A stretch of DNA of 64,000 bases from the NCBI GenBank assembly GCA_963708575.1, contig CAVPTB010000003.1:1054001-1118000 (forward strand), read 5' to 3'. Within the stretch, counting starts at the first letter, position 1. Each line of letters opens with the position of its first letter. Shown here piece by piece: positions 34,123 through 42,898 of the stretch. Under the pieces are notes generated by a model, which was given only the letters and a program-made list of their open reading frames with translations, searched no databases and was not told the DNA's origin. A program made the translations under genes and the position numbers. Source of the DNA: DASVWZ01 sp963708575. GTDB lineage: Bacteria; Acidobacteriota; Terriglobia; Terriglobales; Acidobacteriaceae.

Positions 34123-35871
34123 TTACGACCTCCACCGCAAAGATTCCATCGAACGCGCGGTGAGAAACAATCCAAAGAAAATTACCGATGAATAAAAGAC
34201 TGCGTCTTTCATATCAAATACACCCTTGGAAAATGACTCGAAGTGACTGATCACCGAGAAATAGGCGACTACCTGGGCCCAGGTCGCGGTGTCAGAACCG
34301 CTGACCCATCCGACTACCCACAACATAATTGAGACCGCGAAGGTGGCTGCCCCGGCGATGATCTGATTTTTGGTCAGCGTGGAAATGAATGTTCCAATCG
34401 CTAGCAATCCGCCTGCCTGTAAGAGCAGCCCGAGGTATCCGATAGCGAGCGGCTTCCAATCGGGGTTTCCGTACTTGAAGAGGAACAGGAAATTCAGTGA
34501 AGCCAGCAACAGCATGCACGCATACAGCGTGAGCGCGGCCAACCATTTTCCAAGAATGATCTCCATGTCTCGAACCGGAGAGGTGGTCAACAATTCGATC
34601 GTTCCGCTGCGCTTCTCTTCGGCAAAAAGCCGCATGGTGATCATGGGAATCAGAAATAGCCCGATCACCCCCATATTCGAAAGCAACGGCCGAATTACTT
34701 CTTCGTTTATGTTCATGGGGAAAGCTTGGCCTCGCATTTGCGATTCCATACCCATCAGCACGAAATACCCAAGCGCGTTCCAGAAAAAGAAACCTGTTAC
34801 GACGGCAAACATGGCAAGCAGAATGTACGCAATCGGAGACACAAAGTAGCTTCGCAGCTCTTTCTGCCAAATAACGTAGGTATTCCGCATTAGGCTGCTC
34901 CTTTCGGAGTGGTCTCGGCCGCGCATGGCCTGTTTTCCAGTGAGTTGCAGGAACACTTCTTCCAGGCTCATGGCGGAAGGACGCAGTTCATTCAAATCCC
35001 AACCCGCCTGAACAATGGCCCTCGAAAGATCGCCGCGGGTGAACCCTTTTTTGTTTTCGACTTCCAGGGAAACTCCGTTCGTCCGGGCCTGCTTGACAGA
35101 GACACGCCCTATGCCGGGAAGTTGCTGCAAGCGGGTTTGCACCATGGTGCTATCCAGAGCACCATCTCGCGCCGAAACCTCGACCAGCAAGGATTCTGCT
35201 CCGCGCGCCCGATTTTGCAGATTCTGTACCGAGTCGGTCGCGACTACCTTGCCCCGGTTGATGATGATGACCTGCTGGCACGTCTGTTCGACTTCCGGCA
35301 AGATGTGGGTGCTGAGAATGATCGTGTGATCGCCGGCAAGGCTCTTGATGAGGTCACGAGTCTCGTTAATCTGCTTGGGATCAAGACCCGCCGTCGGCTC
35401 ATCGAGAATCAACACGTCGGGGTTGTGAATGACCGCTTGCGCCAGCCCCACCCGCTGCCGGTAACCCTTGGAAAGCTTGCCAATCAGCTTGGTTCTGACG
35501 TCTGCCACCGCGCAGCGCTCGCAAACATAGTCCACGCGTTTGGCGAGCTCCGATCCGGAGAGGCCTTTGAGTTTGCCGACATAGGTGAGATATTCGCCGG
35601 TCTCCATCTCCGGATACACGGGCGGAGTCTCGGGCAAGTAGCCGATGCGCTTCTTGACCTCCATCGGCTGTTCGAGGACGTCGAAACCGGCCACCGTCGC
35701 CGTGCCTGCAGTGGGCGGCATAAAACAGGTCAACATTCGCATCGTAGTGGTCTTGCCGGCCCCATTCGGCCCGAGAAAACCAACGATCTGCCCCTTCTGC
35801 ACTTCGAACGAGATCTGGTCGACGGCAGTGGTGCGAGCGTACCGCTTTGTGAGCTCTTTAACTGTAATCAT
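34123..35871 (-). CDS. ABC transporter ATPase (GldA-like) joined in frame to its permease (GldF-like)
   Basis: 582 residues as read. Residues 1-~315 are an ABC ATPase: Walker A GPNGAGKT (34-41), signature LSKGYRQRVGLAQA, Walker B VLILDEPTAGLDP and the switch ILSTH. From ~328 (MRNTYVIWQKELRSYFVSPIAY) comes a six-span permease of the ABC-2 type. The permease retains its own start (ATG at 34890) with AAAGGAG before it, and a TAA overlapping that ATG in the next frame would end an ATPase of ~326 residues (TTPKGAA then stop). The fusion therefore looks like the product of one extra base near 34910-34930, though a real fusion cannot be excluded. First gene of the operon. Confidence 0.88.
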   Translation of the reverse strand: MITVKELTKRYARTTAVDQISFEVQKGQIVGFLGPNGAGKTTTMRMLTCFMPPTAGTATVAGFDVLEQPMEVKKRIGYLPETPPVYPEMETGEYLTYVGKLKGLSGSELAKRVDYVCERCAVADVRTKLIGKLSKGYRQRVGLAQAVIHNPDVLILDEPTAGLDPKQINETRDLIKSLAGDHTIILSTHILPEVEQTCQQVIIINRGKVVATDSVQNLQNRARGAESLLVEVSARDGALDSTMVQTRLQQLPGIGRVSVKQARTNGVSLEVENKKGFTRGDLSRAIVQAGWDLNELRPSAMSLEEVFLQLTGKQAMRGRDHSERSSLMRNTYVIWQKELRSYFVSPIAYILLAMFAVVTGFFFWNALGYFVLMGMESQMRGQAFPMNINEEVIRPLLSNMGVIGLFLIPMITMRLFAEEKRSGTIELLTTSPVRDMEIILGKWLAALTLYACMLLLASLNFLFLFKYGNPDWKPLAIGYLGLLLQAGGLLAIGTFISTLTKNQIIAGAATFAVSIMLWVVGWVSGSDTATWAQVVAYFSVISHFESFSKGVFDMKDAVFYSSVIFFGLFLTARSMESLRWRS

Positions 35872-35945
35872 AAGATTTGCTTATGGAAGGTAGCTAGCCA
35901 AACATTCCCACGCGTTCCCTTGCGACATCCTTGAGGTGAACTCTT

Positions 35946-35974
35946 ATGTTAAAAATCCCAAGCTAATGTGTCAA
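35946..35974 (-). promoter_or_regulatory. Sigma-70 promoter of the Gld-type operon
   Basis: Read on the minus strand: TTGACA (35974-35969), a 17-bp spacer and TAACAT (35951-35946, four of six). The ATPase start is 75 bp downstream. A perfect -35 with ideal spacing makes this the best promoter match in the window. Confidence 0.7.
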
Positions 35975-36160
35975 TTCTTGATTAATTAGTTGGATGCGGC
36001 AAGAGAGGAATTCTTAGTCAGTTTTTCAAAAAATCCTGGAAGTTTTAGAGCTTTGAGGTGGGCAGCCCCCAGGTGACCTTCGTGCTCTTTCTGGTCGAGG
36101 CTGGCTTTAACACTTGTCCTGCACGACGAATCGAGGAGGAGGTCCCACATGCTGTGCCGC

Positions 36161-36358
36161 CTATGCCACGGACTGCTGGCAATCGGGCGTACGCAGAGGT
36201 CCTTCGGTCGCGATCCGGCTTACCTTACAAATCTCTTCCGCCACTTTGGCTGCGGCGTCCGTATTCCCCTGCGCTGACATGACGGAGCTCGCCGCCAACG
36301 TGAAATGCAGGGCATCCTGCTCCGAATCGAAATAGAGAACCACCTGACTTGCTGCCAT
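36161..36358 (-). CDS. Small hypothetical protein (65 residues)
   Basis: Begins MAASQVVLYFDSEQDALHFTLAASSVMSAQ and continues with KVAEEICKVSRIATEGPL. The composition is like a folded small alpha/beta protein, not random translation, and GGGGG lies nine bases before the ATG. It stands alone between the Gld operon and the small secreted protein. No family recognised; it could be a fortuitous frame. Confidence 0.45.
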   Translation of the reverse strand: MAASQVVLYFDSEQDALHFTLAASSVMSAQGNTDAAAKVAEEICKVSRIATEGPLRTPDCQQSVA

Positions 36359-36563
36359 GTACTACCCCCGTCCGAGACTTCGTTCTTTGAAGGATAGGCC
36401 GAATTGGAAAAAAGTTTAGATACTTTCTTGATTCGCAGACTACTCGGAAGGGCATTTTCTAAGGTGCGTACATGATTCGGTGTATGGAATTCAGACAGTT
36501 CCCCGATGCCTAATTCAAACTCGGGTCGCCGCGATGCGAAATTTGCACATCATAACGTTCCGC

Positions 36564-36960
36564 ATGATCAAAACGTTCGTTCTCCTAGTGTTTGTCGGAT
36601 TCGCAACTCTTCCGGGGCGGTGCCAGAGCACCTTCGCCCGACAACCCGCCGGGTAGCTCCACGCTCTTCAGTTCCGATCTCATTGCGTGGAGTGGGGTAC
36701 AACAGGCGCGGCCGCTGACGGAAATCTTGTTGGCCGAGTTATCACGTGATAACTATGCTGTCGGCACAGTTCGATTTTCGGGAAGAGTAATTCGGCAACA
36801 GGATGCCTATTTCCTCCAGACCTCCGATTCCACCAGCTACCGGCTCGAACCCACAGACGCGATAAGGGTTCTGGAAGGCAAGTCTGTCTCTGTCCAGGCA
36901 GGAGTCGACAACAACGGAACCCACATCCTTATCCAATCCCTAGAGCCCGCCGACAAATAG
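36564..36960 (+). CDS. Small secreted protein, signal peptide displaced by one base
   Basis: The body (from ~36590; SSTLFSSDLIAWSGVQQARP, YAVGTVRFSGRVIRQQDAYFLQTSD, YRLEPTDAIRVLEGKSVSVQAG) looks like a small OB-fold-type domain similar to DUF5818 proteins. In its own frame the only starts are weak and give no export signal. One base out of frame, an ATG at 36564 opens a clear signal peptide (MIKTFVLLVFVGFATLPGRCQ) that stops at 36654. Deleting one base between ~36625 and 36650 (e.g. one T of CCTT) joins them into a 131-residue secreted protein. Function unknown. Confidence 0.62.
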
Positions 36961-37135
36961 TCAGTCCCTCCCATATGCTCCGTGCTCCTTGTGGCTTGTT
37001 CTTGCTTTTCGCCTTTCTACAAATCCAACACATTAGTCGGAGCCGTTGAATGAGCGTCAATGCCATTGCTGGCCAACGGTGTCTGTGCGCCAAATCACAC
37101 CCGGTCTGCCCACGCAATGGTAAATTGAAAGCTCT

Positions 37136-38178
37136 ATGTCTGCCCCTGAATCCCGCTTTGTGAGGGCCTGCAAAGCTCTCCCAGTCGATCGAACCCCGTC
37201 TGGTTCATGCGCCAGGCCGGCCGCTACATGGCCGAATACCGCGCCGTCCGCAAAGAGTATTCGCTGATAGAGATTTGCAAAAAGCCGAAAGTCGCGGCCG
37301 ATGTGACCATTACCGCCGCCGAGATTCTGGGTGTGGACGCCGCCATCATCTTTGCCGACCTCCTTTTGCCGCTCGAAGTCATGGGCCTGCCCTTTCACTT
37401 CACGGCCGGCGAAGGTCCGGTCATCGAAAAACCAGTTCGCACCAAAGAAGATGTCGATCGTCTTCGCGTGGATCGAGCCGATGAACTTGGCTATGTCTCC
37501 GAAGCCGTCACTCTGGTCGCAAAGCATTTCGCCGATAAACTTCCCGTGATCGGCTTCTGCGGCGCTCCTTTTACTCTGGCCAGTTACATGATCGAAGGCG
37601 GTGGCTCTCGCAATTACGTCCACGCCAAGAAGATGATGTATTCGTCGCCAAAGGTGTGGGACGAATTATTGAAGAAACTGGTCTCCGTAACTTCCCAGTA
37701 CGCCGCAGAGCAGGTGCGAGCCGGAGCAGACACGATCCAGATTTTCGACAGTTGGGTCGGATGTCTCAGCGTTGAAGATTACCGCCGCTACGCTCTGCCG
37801 CGGACCACCGAATTGGTGAAGACGCTGCAAAAAAATGCTGGAGTGCCTATCATCTATTTTGGAACCGACAGTTCTACTCTGCTGCCCTCGATGCAGGAAA
37901 CGGGCGCCGAGGTGATCGGCCTCGACTGGCGAATTCCCTTGGATGACGGCTGGCGTGGCCTTGGGTTTAAAGGCGCGGTGCAGGGCAACCTCGATCCTGT
38001 TGTTCTGTTCGCGGATTGGAAAGAGGTAAAGTCGCGTTCGGAAGATATTCTGCACCGGGCTGGCGGGCGGCCAGGACACATCTTTAATTTAGGCCACGGG
38101 ATTTTGCCCGAAACTCCTGTCGAGAACGTGAAAGATCTGGCAAAGTTCGTGCAAGAGTATGCGTTAACCACAAAATAG
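37136..38178 (+). CDS. hemE: Uroporphyrinogen decarboxylase, with a one-base deletion near the 5' end
   Basis: Most of the enzyme reads from 37207 (MRQAGRYMAEYRAVRKEYS), including FADLLLPLEVMGL, GFCGAPFTLASYMIEG, FDSWVGCLSVEDYRRYALP, GLDWRIPL and QGNLDPVVLFA. The expected N-terminus lies just upstream in another frame: ATG at 37136 gives ESRFVRACKALPVDRTP, which should continue VWFMRQAGR. Adding one G after CCCCG at ~37198 gives that sequence and a 347-residue protein of normal length. It decarboxylates uroporphyrinogen III to coproporphyrinogen III. First of a hemE-hemH-hemG operon. Confidence 0.93.
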
Positions 38179-39098
38179 TGACGACTCCTTCCAATACGGG
38201 CAAGAACGCCGTGCTGCTGCTGGCGCATGGCAGTCCGGAATCCGTGGACGACATTCCGGAATTCCTTCTGCAGGTCACTAACGGCAGGCCTTTGCCTCCG
38301 GCCGTTGTCGAAGAAGTCAAACACCGATACAGCCTGATTGGTACCTCACCGCTAACCTGCTGGACTTTCGAACAACGCGATCTTCTGTCGCGTGACCTCG
38401 GAGTGCCCGCTTACGTTGGCATGCGGAATTGGAAGCCCTTCATTGCTGACACGCTTGCACAAATGAAGACCGATGGCATCGATCATGCGGTCGTGATCTG
38501 CCTTGCCCCGCAAAATTCACGAACCAGCGTCGGACTCTATCGCGCCGCGCTCGCTTCCCATGGGGACTCGTTTTCTTTCGACTTCATAGACTCCTGGCAC
38601 GATCATCCGACCCTTATCCGAGCCTACGCAGAGAATCTCAAAGCCGGCCTGGACCGTGCCGATGTTGAGATGGGTGCGAGCTTGCCAGTGATCTTCACCG
38701 CCCACAGCGTGCCGCAGCGCACCATTACCGATGGCGATCCTTACGAAGCGCAAGCCAAAGAAACGGCCTCACTAGTGGCTAGGGAAGCTGGGCTAGATGC
38801 AGCACGGTGGAATTTTGCCTTTCAAAGCCAAGGAATGTCCGGCGGGACGTGGCTAGGCCCGACGGTCGAGGACACAATTCTTCGCCTCAAGGCCTCGGGA
38901 CACGCCGGTATTTTCATTCAGCCTATCGGATTCCTCTGTGATCATGTCGAAATCCTGTATGACATCGATATCGGGTTCAAGCAATTCGCCGACAAACATG
39001 AAATGCGTCTCTGGCGCGCGCAATCTCTGAATGGCTCTCCTTTATTAACCAAGGCGCTCGCCGAAGTTGCTAGCGAACGGTTGATGAAGACGGTATGA
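38178..39098 (+). CDS. hemH: Ferrochelatase (or coproporphyrin ferrochelatase)
   Basis: 306 residues from a GTG that shares its first base with the hemE stop. Family blocks: VLLLAHGSPESVDDIPEFL, the active-site VIFTAHSVPQRTITDGDPYEAQAKETASLV with its histidine, FQSQGMSGGTWLGPTVEDTILRLKASG, and IQPIGFLCDHVEILYDIDIGFKQ with the metal-side glutamate. Inserts ferrous iron into the porphyrin ring. The hemE-hemH-hemG order is that seen in bacteria using the coproporphyrin-dependent route (CpfC), so either name could apply. It overlaps hemG by four bases. Confidence 0.93.
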   Translation: MTTPSNTGKNAVLLLAHGSPESVDDIPEFLLQVTNGRPLPPAVVEEVKHRYSLIGTSPLTCWTFEQRDLLSRDLGVPAYVGMRNWKPFIADTLAQMKTDGIDHAVVICLAPQNSRTSVGLYRAALASHGDSFSFDFIDSWHDHPTLIRAYAENLKAGLDRADVEMGASLPVIFTAHSVPQRTITDGDPYEAQAKETASLVAREAGLDAARWNFAFQSQGMSGGTWLGPTVEDTILRLKASGHAGIFIQPIGFLCDHVEILYDIDIGFKQFADKHEMRLWRAQSLNGSPLLTKALAEVASERLMKTV

Positions 39099-40525
39099 AG
39101 CGCATCGCTATTCTTGGCGGAGGAATCTCCGGACTCTCTGCTGCCTTTGCTCTTCAGAAATCCGCAGCCTGCTCTGCTGGAGAAGTTCAGTATCAACTTT
39201 TCGAATCGTCCCCCCGGCTTGGCGGCGTTTTGCTCACCGAAGAAGTGGATGGATGTCAGATTGAAGCTGGTCCTGACTCCTTCCTGACCGAGAAACCTTG
39301 GGCCAGCGATCTGTGTCGCGAACTCGGTCTCGGCGATCAACTTGTCGGATCGAATGATGTCGATCGCAAGACTTACATCGTGGTCAACGACCGCCTGATC
39401 GAGATTCCGGATGGCCTGATGTTTATGGTCCCGACCAAGCTGATGCCCACTCTACTGTCACCTCTGTTTTCAGTTCGAACCAAGCTGAGGATGGCGGCTG
39501 AGTGGTTTCATCCCCCGCGAAAAGGAACCGCAGACGAGACGGTCGCGTCACTCGTCGAGCGCCACTACGGTCCCGAAATGGTGGATCGTTTAGCCGATCC
39601 GTTGCTCTCCGGCGTTTATGGCGGCGAAGCCACCCAGTTAAGCGTGCGTGCTGTGCTCCCACGCTTTGCAGAGATGGAAGCCCAATACGGAAGCTTGGGC
39701 CGCGCAATGATCGCTGCCCGCCAAAAAATGACGCAGCACTCTAGGGGACCGGCAAAGCCGCTTTTCACGTCTCTGATCGGAGGCATGCAGCAGATGGTAG
39801 ACACTTTGCTGCAGCAGCTTCCGAAAGCTGTGCTCCGAACCTCGACACCGGTGCAATCTTTGCGAAGGCATGACGGCGCATGGCTCGTGTCTACACCTTC
39901 GGCCCCCGAAATTTTTGACGCGGTGATTCTCGGGGTTCCCGCCAATGTCGCTTCCGAAATCCTACGAACAACCAGCCCCGAACTTGCAGAAGAATTGGAA
40001 GGGGTTCAGTACACATCGTCGGTTACCGTGAATCTGGCGTATGACGGCAGTGTGCGTTCATTGCTCCCGCCCGGGTTCGGCTTTCTCGTACCACGCAGCG
40101 AAGGCAAGCGGATGATGGCCGCCACTTTTGTTCACAACAAGTTTCCGCATCGCGCGACGCCACAGCGCGCCTTGCTACGTTGCTTTATCGGTGGGGCCAA
40201 GAATCAGGCGATCCTGCAATCCTCCGAGGAAGAACTTGTCGGGGTTGTGCGCGAAGAACTTCGGCAAATCATCGGCCTGACCGCCACGCCGCTATTCACA
40301 CGAATCTACCGCTGGAATGGAGCCATGGCCCAGTATGGTGTCGGACACCTGGAACGTTTGCAGCGTATCGAACAACTCCTTACTACCCTGCCGGGATTGG
40401 CCCTTGCGGGCAATGGCTATCGTGGCATCGGAGTTCCCGACTGCGTCCGTTCCGGCTCCGAAGCCGCGATGAAATGCCTGCTCGCCCTCGGCATCGAGTC
40501 AGGAAGAGTCTCCGCTACCGCCTAA
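39095..40525 (+). CDS. hemG: Oxygen-dependent protoporphyrinogen / coproporphyrinogen oxidase (HemY/CgoX type)
   Basis: 476 residues. The N-terminus has the FAD dinucleotide motif ILGGGISGLSAAFAL at 5-19, followed by FESSPRLGGVLLTEE and IEAGPDSFLTEKPWA typical of HemY oxidases. Further blocks are ADPLLSGVYGGEATQLSVRA, FTSLIGGMQQMVDTL and, at the C-terminus, GLALAGNGYRGIGVPDCVRSGSEAA. Removes six electrons from the porphyrinogen. Whether it acts before or after the ferrochelatase (CgoX versus PPOX) is not decidable here. The symbol hemG is used for the step; the family is HemY, not the flavodoxin-type HemG of E. coli. Confidence 0.92.
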   Translation: MKRIAILGGGISGLSAAFALQKSAACSAGEVQYQLFESSPRLGGVLLTEEVDGCQIEAGPDSFLTEKPWASDLCRELGLGDQLVGSNDVDRKTYIVVNDRLIEIPDGLMFMVPTKLMPTLLSPLFSVRTKLRMAAEWFHPPRKGTADETVASLVERHYGPEMVDRLADPLLSGVYGGEATQLSVRAVLPRFAEMEAQYGSLGRAMIAARQKMTQHSRGPAKPLFTSLIGGMQQMVDTLLQQLPKAVLRTSTPVQSLRRHDGAWLVSTPSAPEIFDAVILGVPANVASEILRTTSPELAEELEGVQYTSSVTVNLAYDGSVRSLLPPGFGFLVPRSEGKRMMAATFVHNKFPHRATPQRALLRCFIGGAKNQAILQSSEEELVGVVREELRQIIGLTATPLFTRIYRWNGAMAQYGVGHLERLQRIEQLLTTLPGLALAGNGYRGIGVPDCVRSGSEAAMKCLLALGIESGRVSATA

Positions 40526-40535
40526 TGCGCTTTGG

Positions 40536-40559
40536 ATTACCGCCGTAATCGGCGGTAAT
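40536..40559 (+). terminator. Hairpin after the heme operon
   Basis: A perfect 10-bp stem (ATTACCGCCG and CGGCGGTAAT) around a TAAT loop begins ten bases after the hemG stop. No T tract follows. It probably ends or stabilises the heme mRNA before the next gene, which starts at 40621. Confidence 0.6.
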
Positions 40560-40620
40560 GCCGCACGTATTGCAGAAACTCAGGCTCTACGGCAGGGTTA
40601 TTACAAACGTGGGGATTTCT

Positions 40621-41412
40621 ATGCAACGAAGAATTCTGGCTCTAGCCCTATTTCTGGCCTGTCCGTTATCGCTCGTAGTAGCACAGCAGGCGCAGTCGCA
40701 AGGCGACATGTCGAACATGGATATGTCGAATCACGACATGTCCCAGATGAGTCACTCCGATGGCCAGGACACGGACGTCGGCAGTGCGCACGCCATGAAA
40801 TCCATGGAAGGCCGCCACATGGACATGGGTCCGCATATGAAGATGACCAGCCTTCGCGAAGTCAAACCCGGAGACCTGGCCAAGGCCGATCAGATTGTTG
40901 CCGCGGCAAAAAAGGCTGCGGAGAAATACACCGACTACAAGGTCGCTCTCGCCGACGGCTACAAGATCTTCATGCCCAATGTTCCACAGAAGCAATACCA
41001 CTTCACAAACTACGGATACGCGTTCGAAGCTCGCCGCAATTTCAACCCTGAGCATCCCACATCACTGCTCTACGAGAAGCAGGGCGATGGCTACAAATTA
41101 ATAGGAGTCATGTACACGGCACAAAAAGATGCGACAGAAGATGAACTGAATTCGCGCGTTCCGCTCAGCATCGCGCAGTGGCACGCTCATGTGAATTTGT
41201 GTCTCCCGCCGTTGGACAAGAAATTCGTCATGATGGGACCGAACGCACAGTTCGGCCTTCACGGCTCCATTACCACGAAAGAAGCTTGTGACGCGGCTGG
41301 CGGACGATTTATCCCCCAGATCTTTGGCTGGATGGTCCATGTCTATCCGTTCGAGCAAAAGCCGGAAGACATCTGGTCGGTGGAAAGACAAGCACCTGGT
41401 CATATGGACTGA
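40621..41412 (+). CDS. Secreted Met/His-rich protein
   Basis: 263 residues from the ATG at 40621 (GGGGAT seven bases upstream). A signal peptide (residues ~1-22) is followed by a Met/His/Asp-rich segment at ~28-75 (MSNMDMSNHDMSQMSHSDG, GRHMDMGPHMKM), the type of sequence that binds Cu(I)/Cu(II) in periplasmic copper proteins. The C-terminal ~180 residues are well conserved in appearance (YKIFMPNVPQKQYHFTNYGYAFEA, AQWHAHVNLCLPP, FGLHGSITTKEACDAAGGRFIPQIFGWMVHVYPFE), with further His/Cys residues that could form a metal site. Enzyme activity unknown; metal binding is inference. Confidence 0.85.
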   Translation: MQRRILALALFLACPLSLVVAQQAQSQGDMSNMDMSNHDMSQMSHSDGQDTDVGSAHAMKSMEGRHMDMGPHMKMTSLREVKPGDLAKADQIVAAAKKAAEKYTDYKVALADGYKIFMPNVPQKQYHFTNYGYAFEARRNFNPEHPTSLLYEKQGDGYKLIGVMYTAQKDATEDELNSRVPLSIAQWHAHVNLCLPPLDKKFVMMGPNAQFGLHGSITTKEACDAAGGRFIPQIFGWMVHVYPFEQKPEDIWSVERQAPGHMD

Positions 41413-41418
41413 TGGCTG

Positions 41419-42786
41419 TTATGACGAGGCCTCGTCGATCGCCTCGCCCAATCGTTCGGCAGCCCACCGAATTTGCTCCTCATTAATCACGGCAGGAGGC
41501 GCTACGAGTATGTGGTCTCCCGAGTCTCCATCGACACAACCTTGCACCGGGTAAACCAGCACGCCGCGGCTGGCGGCTGCGGCTGCGACGCGCCCACCGA
41601 AGTTCAAATCTGCCGCAAACGGTTGTTTCGTTTCTTTATCGGCCACAAATTCCACGGCCCACAACAATCCAATCCCGCGAACATCGCCGACCGCCTCCAG
41701 ATCGTGGAGGCTATGAAGCGCATTGCGCAAGTGAGATGCTGGAGTTCTCTCTACTTTCCCATCCGCAGCTGCAACCAGATTTCGCGATTGCAGATACCCA
41801 AGCACGGCTCGTCCCGCAGCAAGCGAAATCGGATGTGAATTGTAGGTGAACCCATGCAGGACGGCTCCGGAACCTTCGGCAATCGCATCGGCAACTTTTT
41901 TCGTGATCACAACTGCTCCCAGAGGCGCGTACCCGCTCGATAATCCCTTGGCAGTTACCAGAATGTCGGGAGCAATGTCCCAATGATCGACCGCGAAATT
42001 CCGTCCGGTGCGGCCCATCCCGGTCATCACTTCGTCGGCAATCTGAAGCACTCCACGCCGCCGGCAGATTTCTGACACAGTCTGCAGATAGCCAGGAGGT
42101 GGCACGACCGCGCCCAGCGTGGCTCCGCTGACCGGTTCATAGATGAACGCCGCAGCTTGTCCGTTCGAACTCTCGATCGCGTTTTCTAAATCCGCTGCAT
42201 ATTCCTGGCCACAATTACGGCATCCATCTGTGCAGTCGTAAGCGCATCTATAGCAGTAAGGAAACGCCACATGCGCAAACTCTCGGACCATCGGCACATA
42301 CATTTCTCGTCGACGCTTGTTTCCCGAAACCGCTAAAGCTCCCAAGGTTGAACCGTGATAACTCTGCCGGCGGCTGATGACCTGGTGCCGCTCAGACTGA
42401 CCGATTTCCACCTGGTATTGCCGCGCCATTTTCAGCGCAGTTTCAATGGCCTCGGACCCGCCGCTGGTAAAATAGACACATCCTCCGGCAAAATTTGTTC
42501 CTGCGAACTCCCGAAGTTCTTGGGCAAACTCTTCTGCGACCGGACTGGTGAACTGGCTGCTGTGGACAAACTCCAGCTTCCTTGCCTGGGTGGCCATGGC
42601 ATCGCCGATTTCCTTGACCCCATGGCCGATGAAATTTACGACTGCTGAACTGGAGAAATCCAGATAGCGTTTGTCGCGATCGTCCCAAAGATAAACGCCC
42701 TCTCCCCGCACTGCGGAAGGGAAGCTCTTGCGGAATGATCGCCGCAACAAGGCGGAGCGGGCGGAGTTGACACCGGGGGTCGGCAC
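41419..42786 (-). CDS. Class III pyridoxal-phosphate aminotransferase
   Basis: 455 residues. PLP-site residues are visible: TSGGSEAIETALKMAR (106-121), YHGSTLGALAVSG, acidic D251 in IADEVMTGMGRTG and the Schiff-base lysine K280 in ILVTAKGLSSGYAPLGAV. An unusual Cys cluster C178-x2-C181-x3-C185-x3-C189-x2-C192 lies in the region before the large-domain core (FPYCYR ... CGQEY), suggesting bound metal or disulfides. Relatives use omega-amino acids, diamines, beta-alanine or adenosylmethionine-type donors; the substrate is not deducible. Alone on the minus strand, divergent from murJ. Confidence 0.9.
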   Translation of the reverse strand: MPTPGVNSARSALLRRSFRKSFPSAVRGEGVYLWDDRDKRYLDFSSSAVVNFIGHGVKEIGDAMATQARKLEFVHSSQFTSPVAEEFAQELREFAGTNFAGGCVYFTSGGSEAIETALKMARQYQVEIGQSERHQVISRRQSYHGSTLGALAVSGNKRRREMYVPMVREFAHVAFPYCYRCAYDCTDGCRNCGQEYAADLENAIESSNGQAAAFIYEPVSGATLGAVVPPPGYLQTVSEICRRRGVLQIADEVMTGMGRTGRNFAVDHWDIAPDILVTAKGLSSGYAPLGAVVITKKVADAIAEGSGAVLHGFTYNSHPISLAAGRAVLGYLQSRNLVAAADGKVERTPASHLRNALHSLHDLEAVGDVRGIGLLWAVEFVADKETKQPFAADLNFGGRVAAAAASRGVLVYPVQGCVDGDSGDHILVAPPAVINEEQIRWAAERLGEAIDEASS

Positions 42787-42898
42787 GCAATCGGATTATC
42801 CGGCCACCTTGCTCGCGATGTCAAAACAGCAGCTTTGCTTTTCCAGGAACCAATCGGCCCACCAGTGCGCCTTCTTTTTCCGTGTAGAATCGCGCTGG

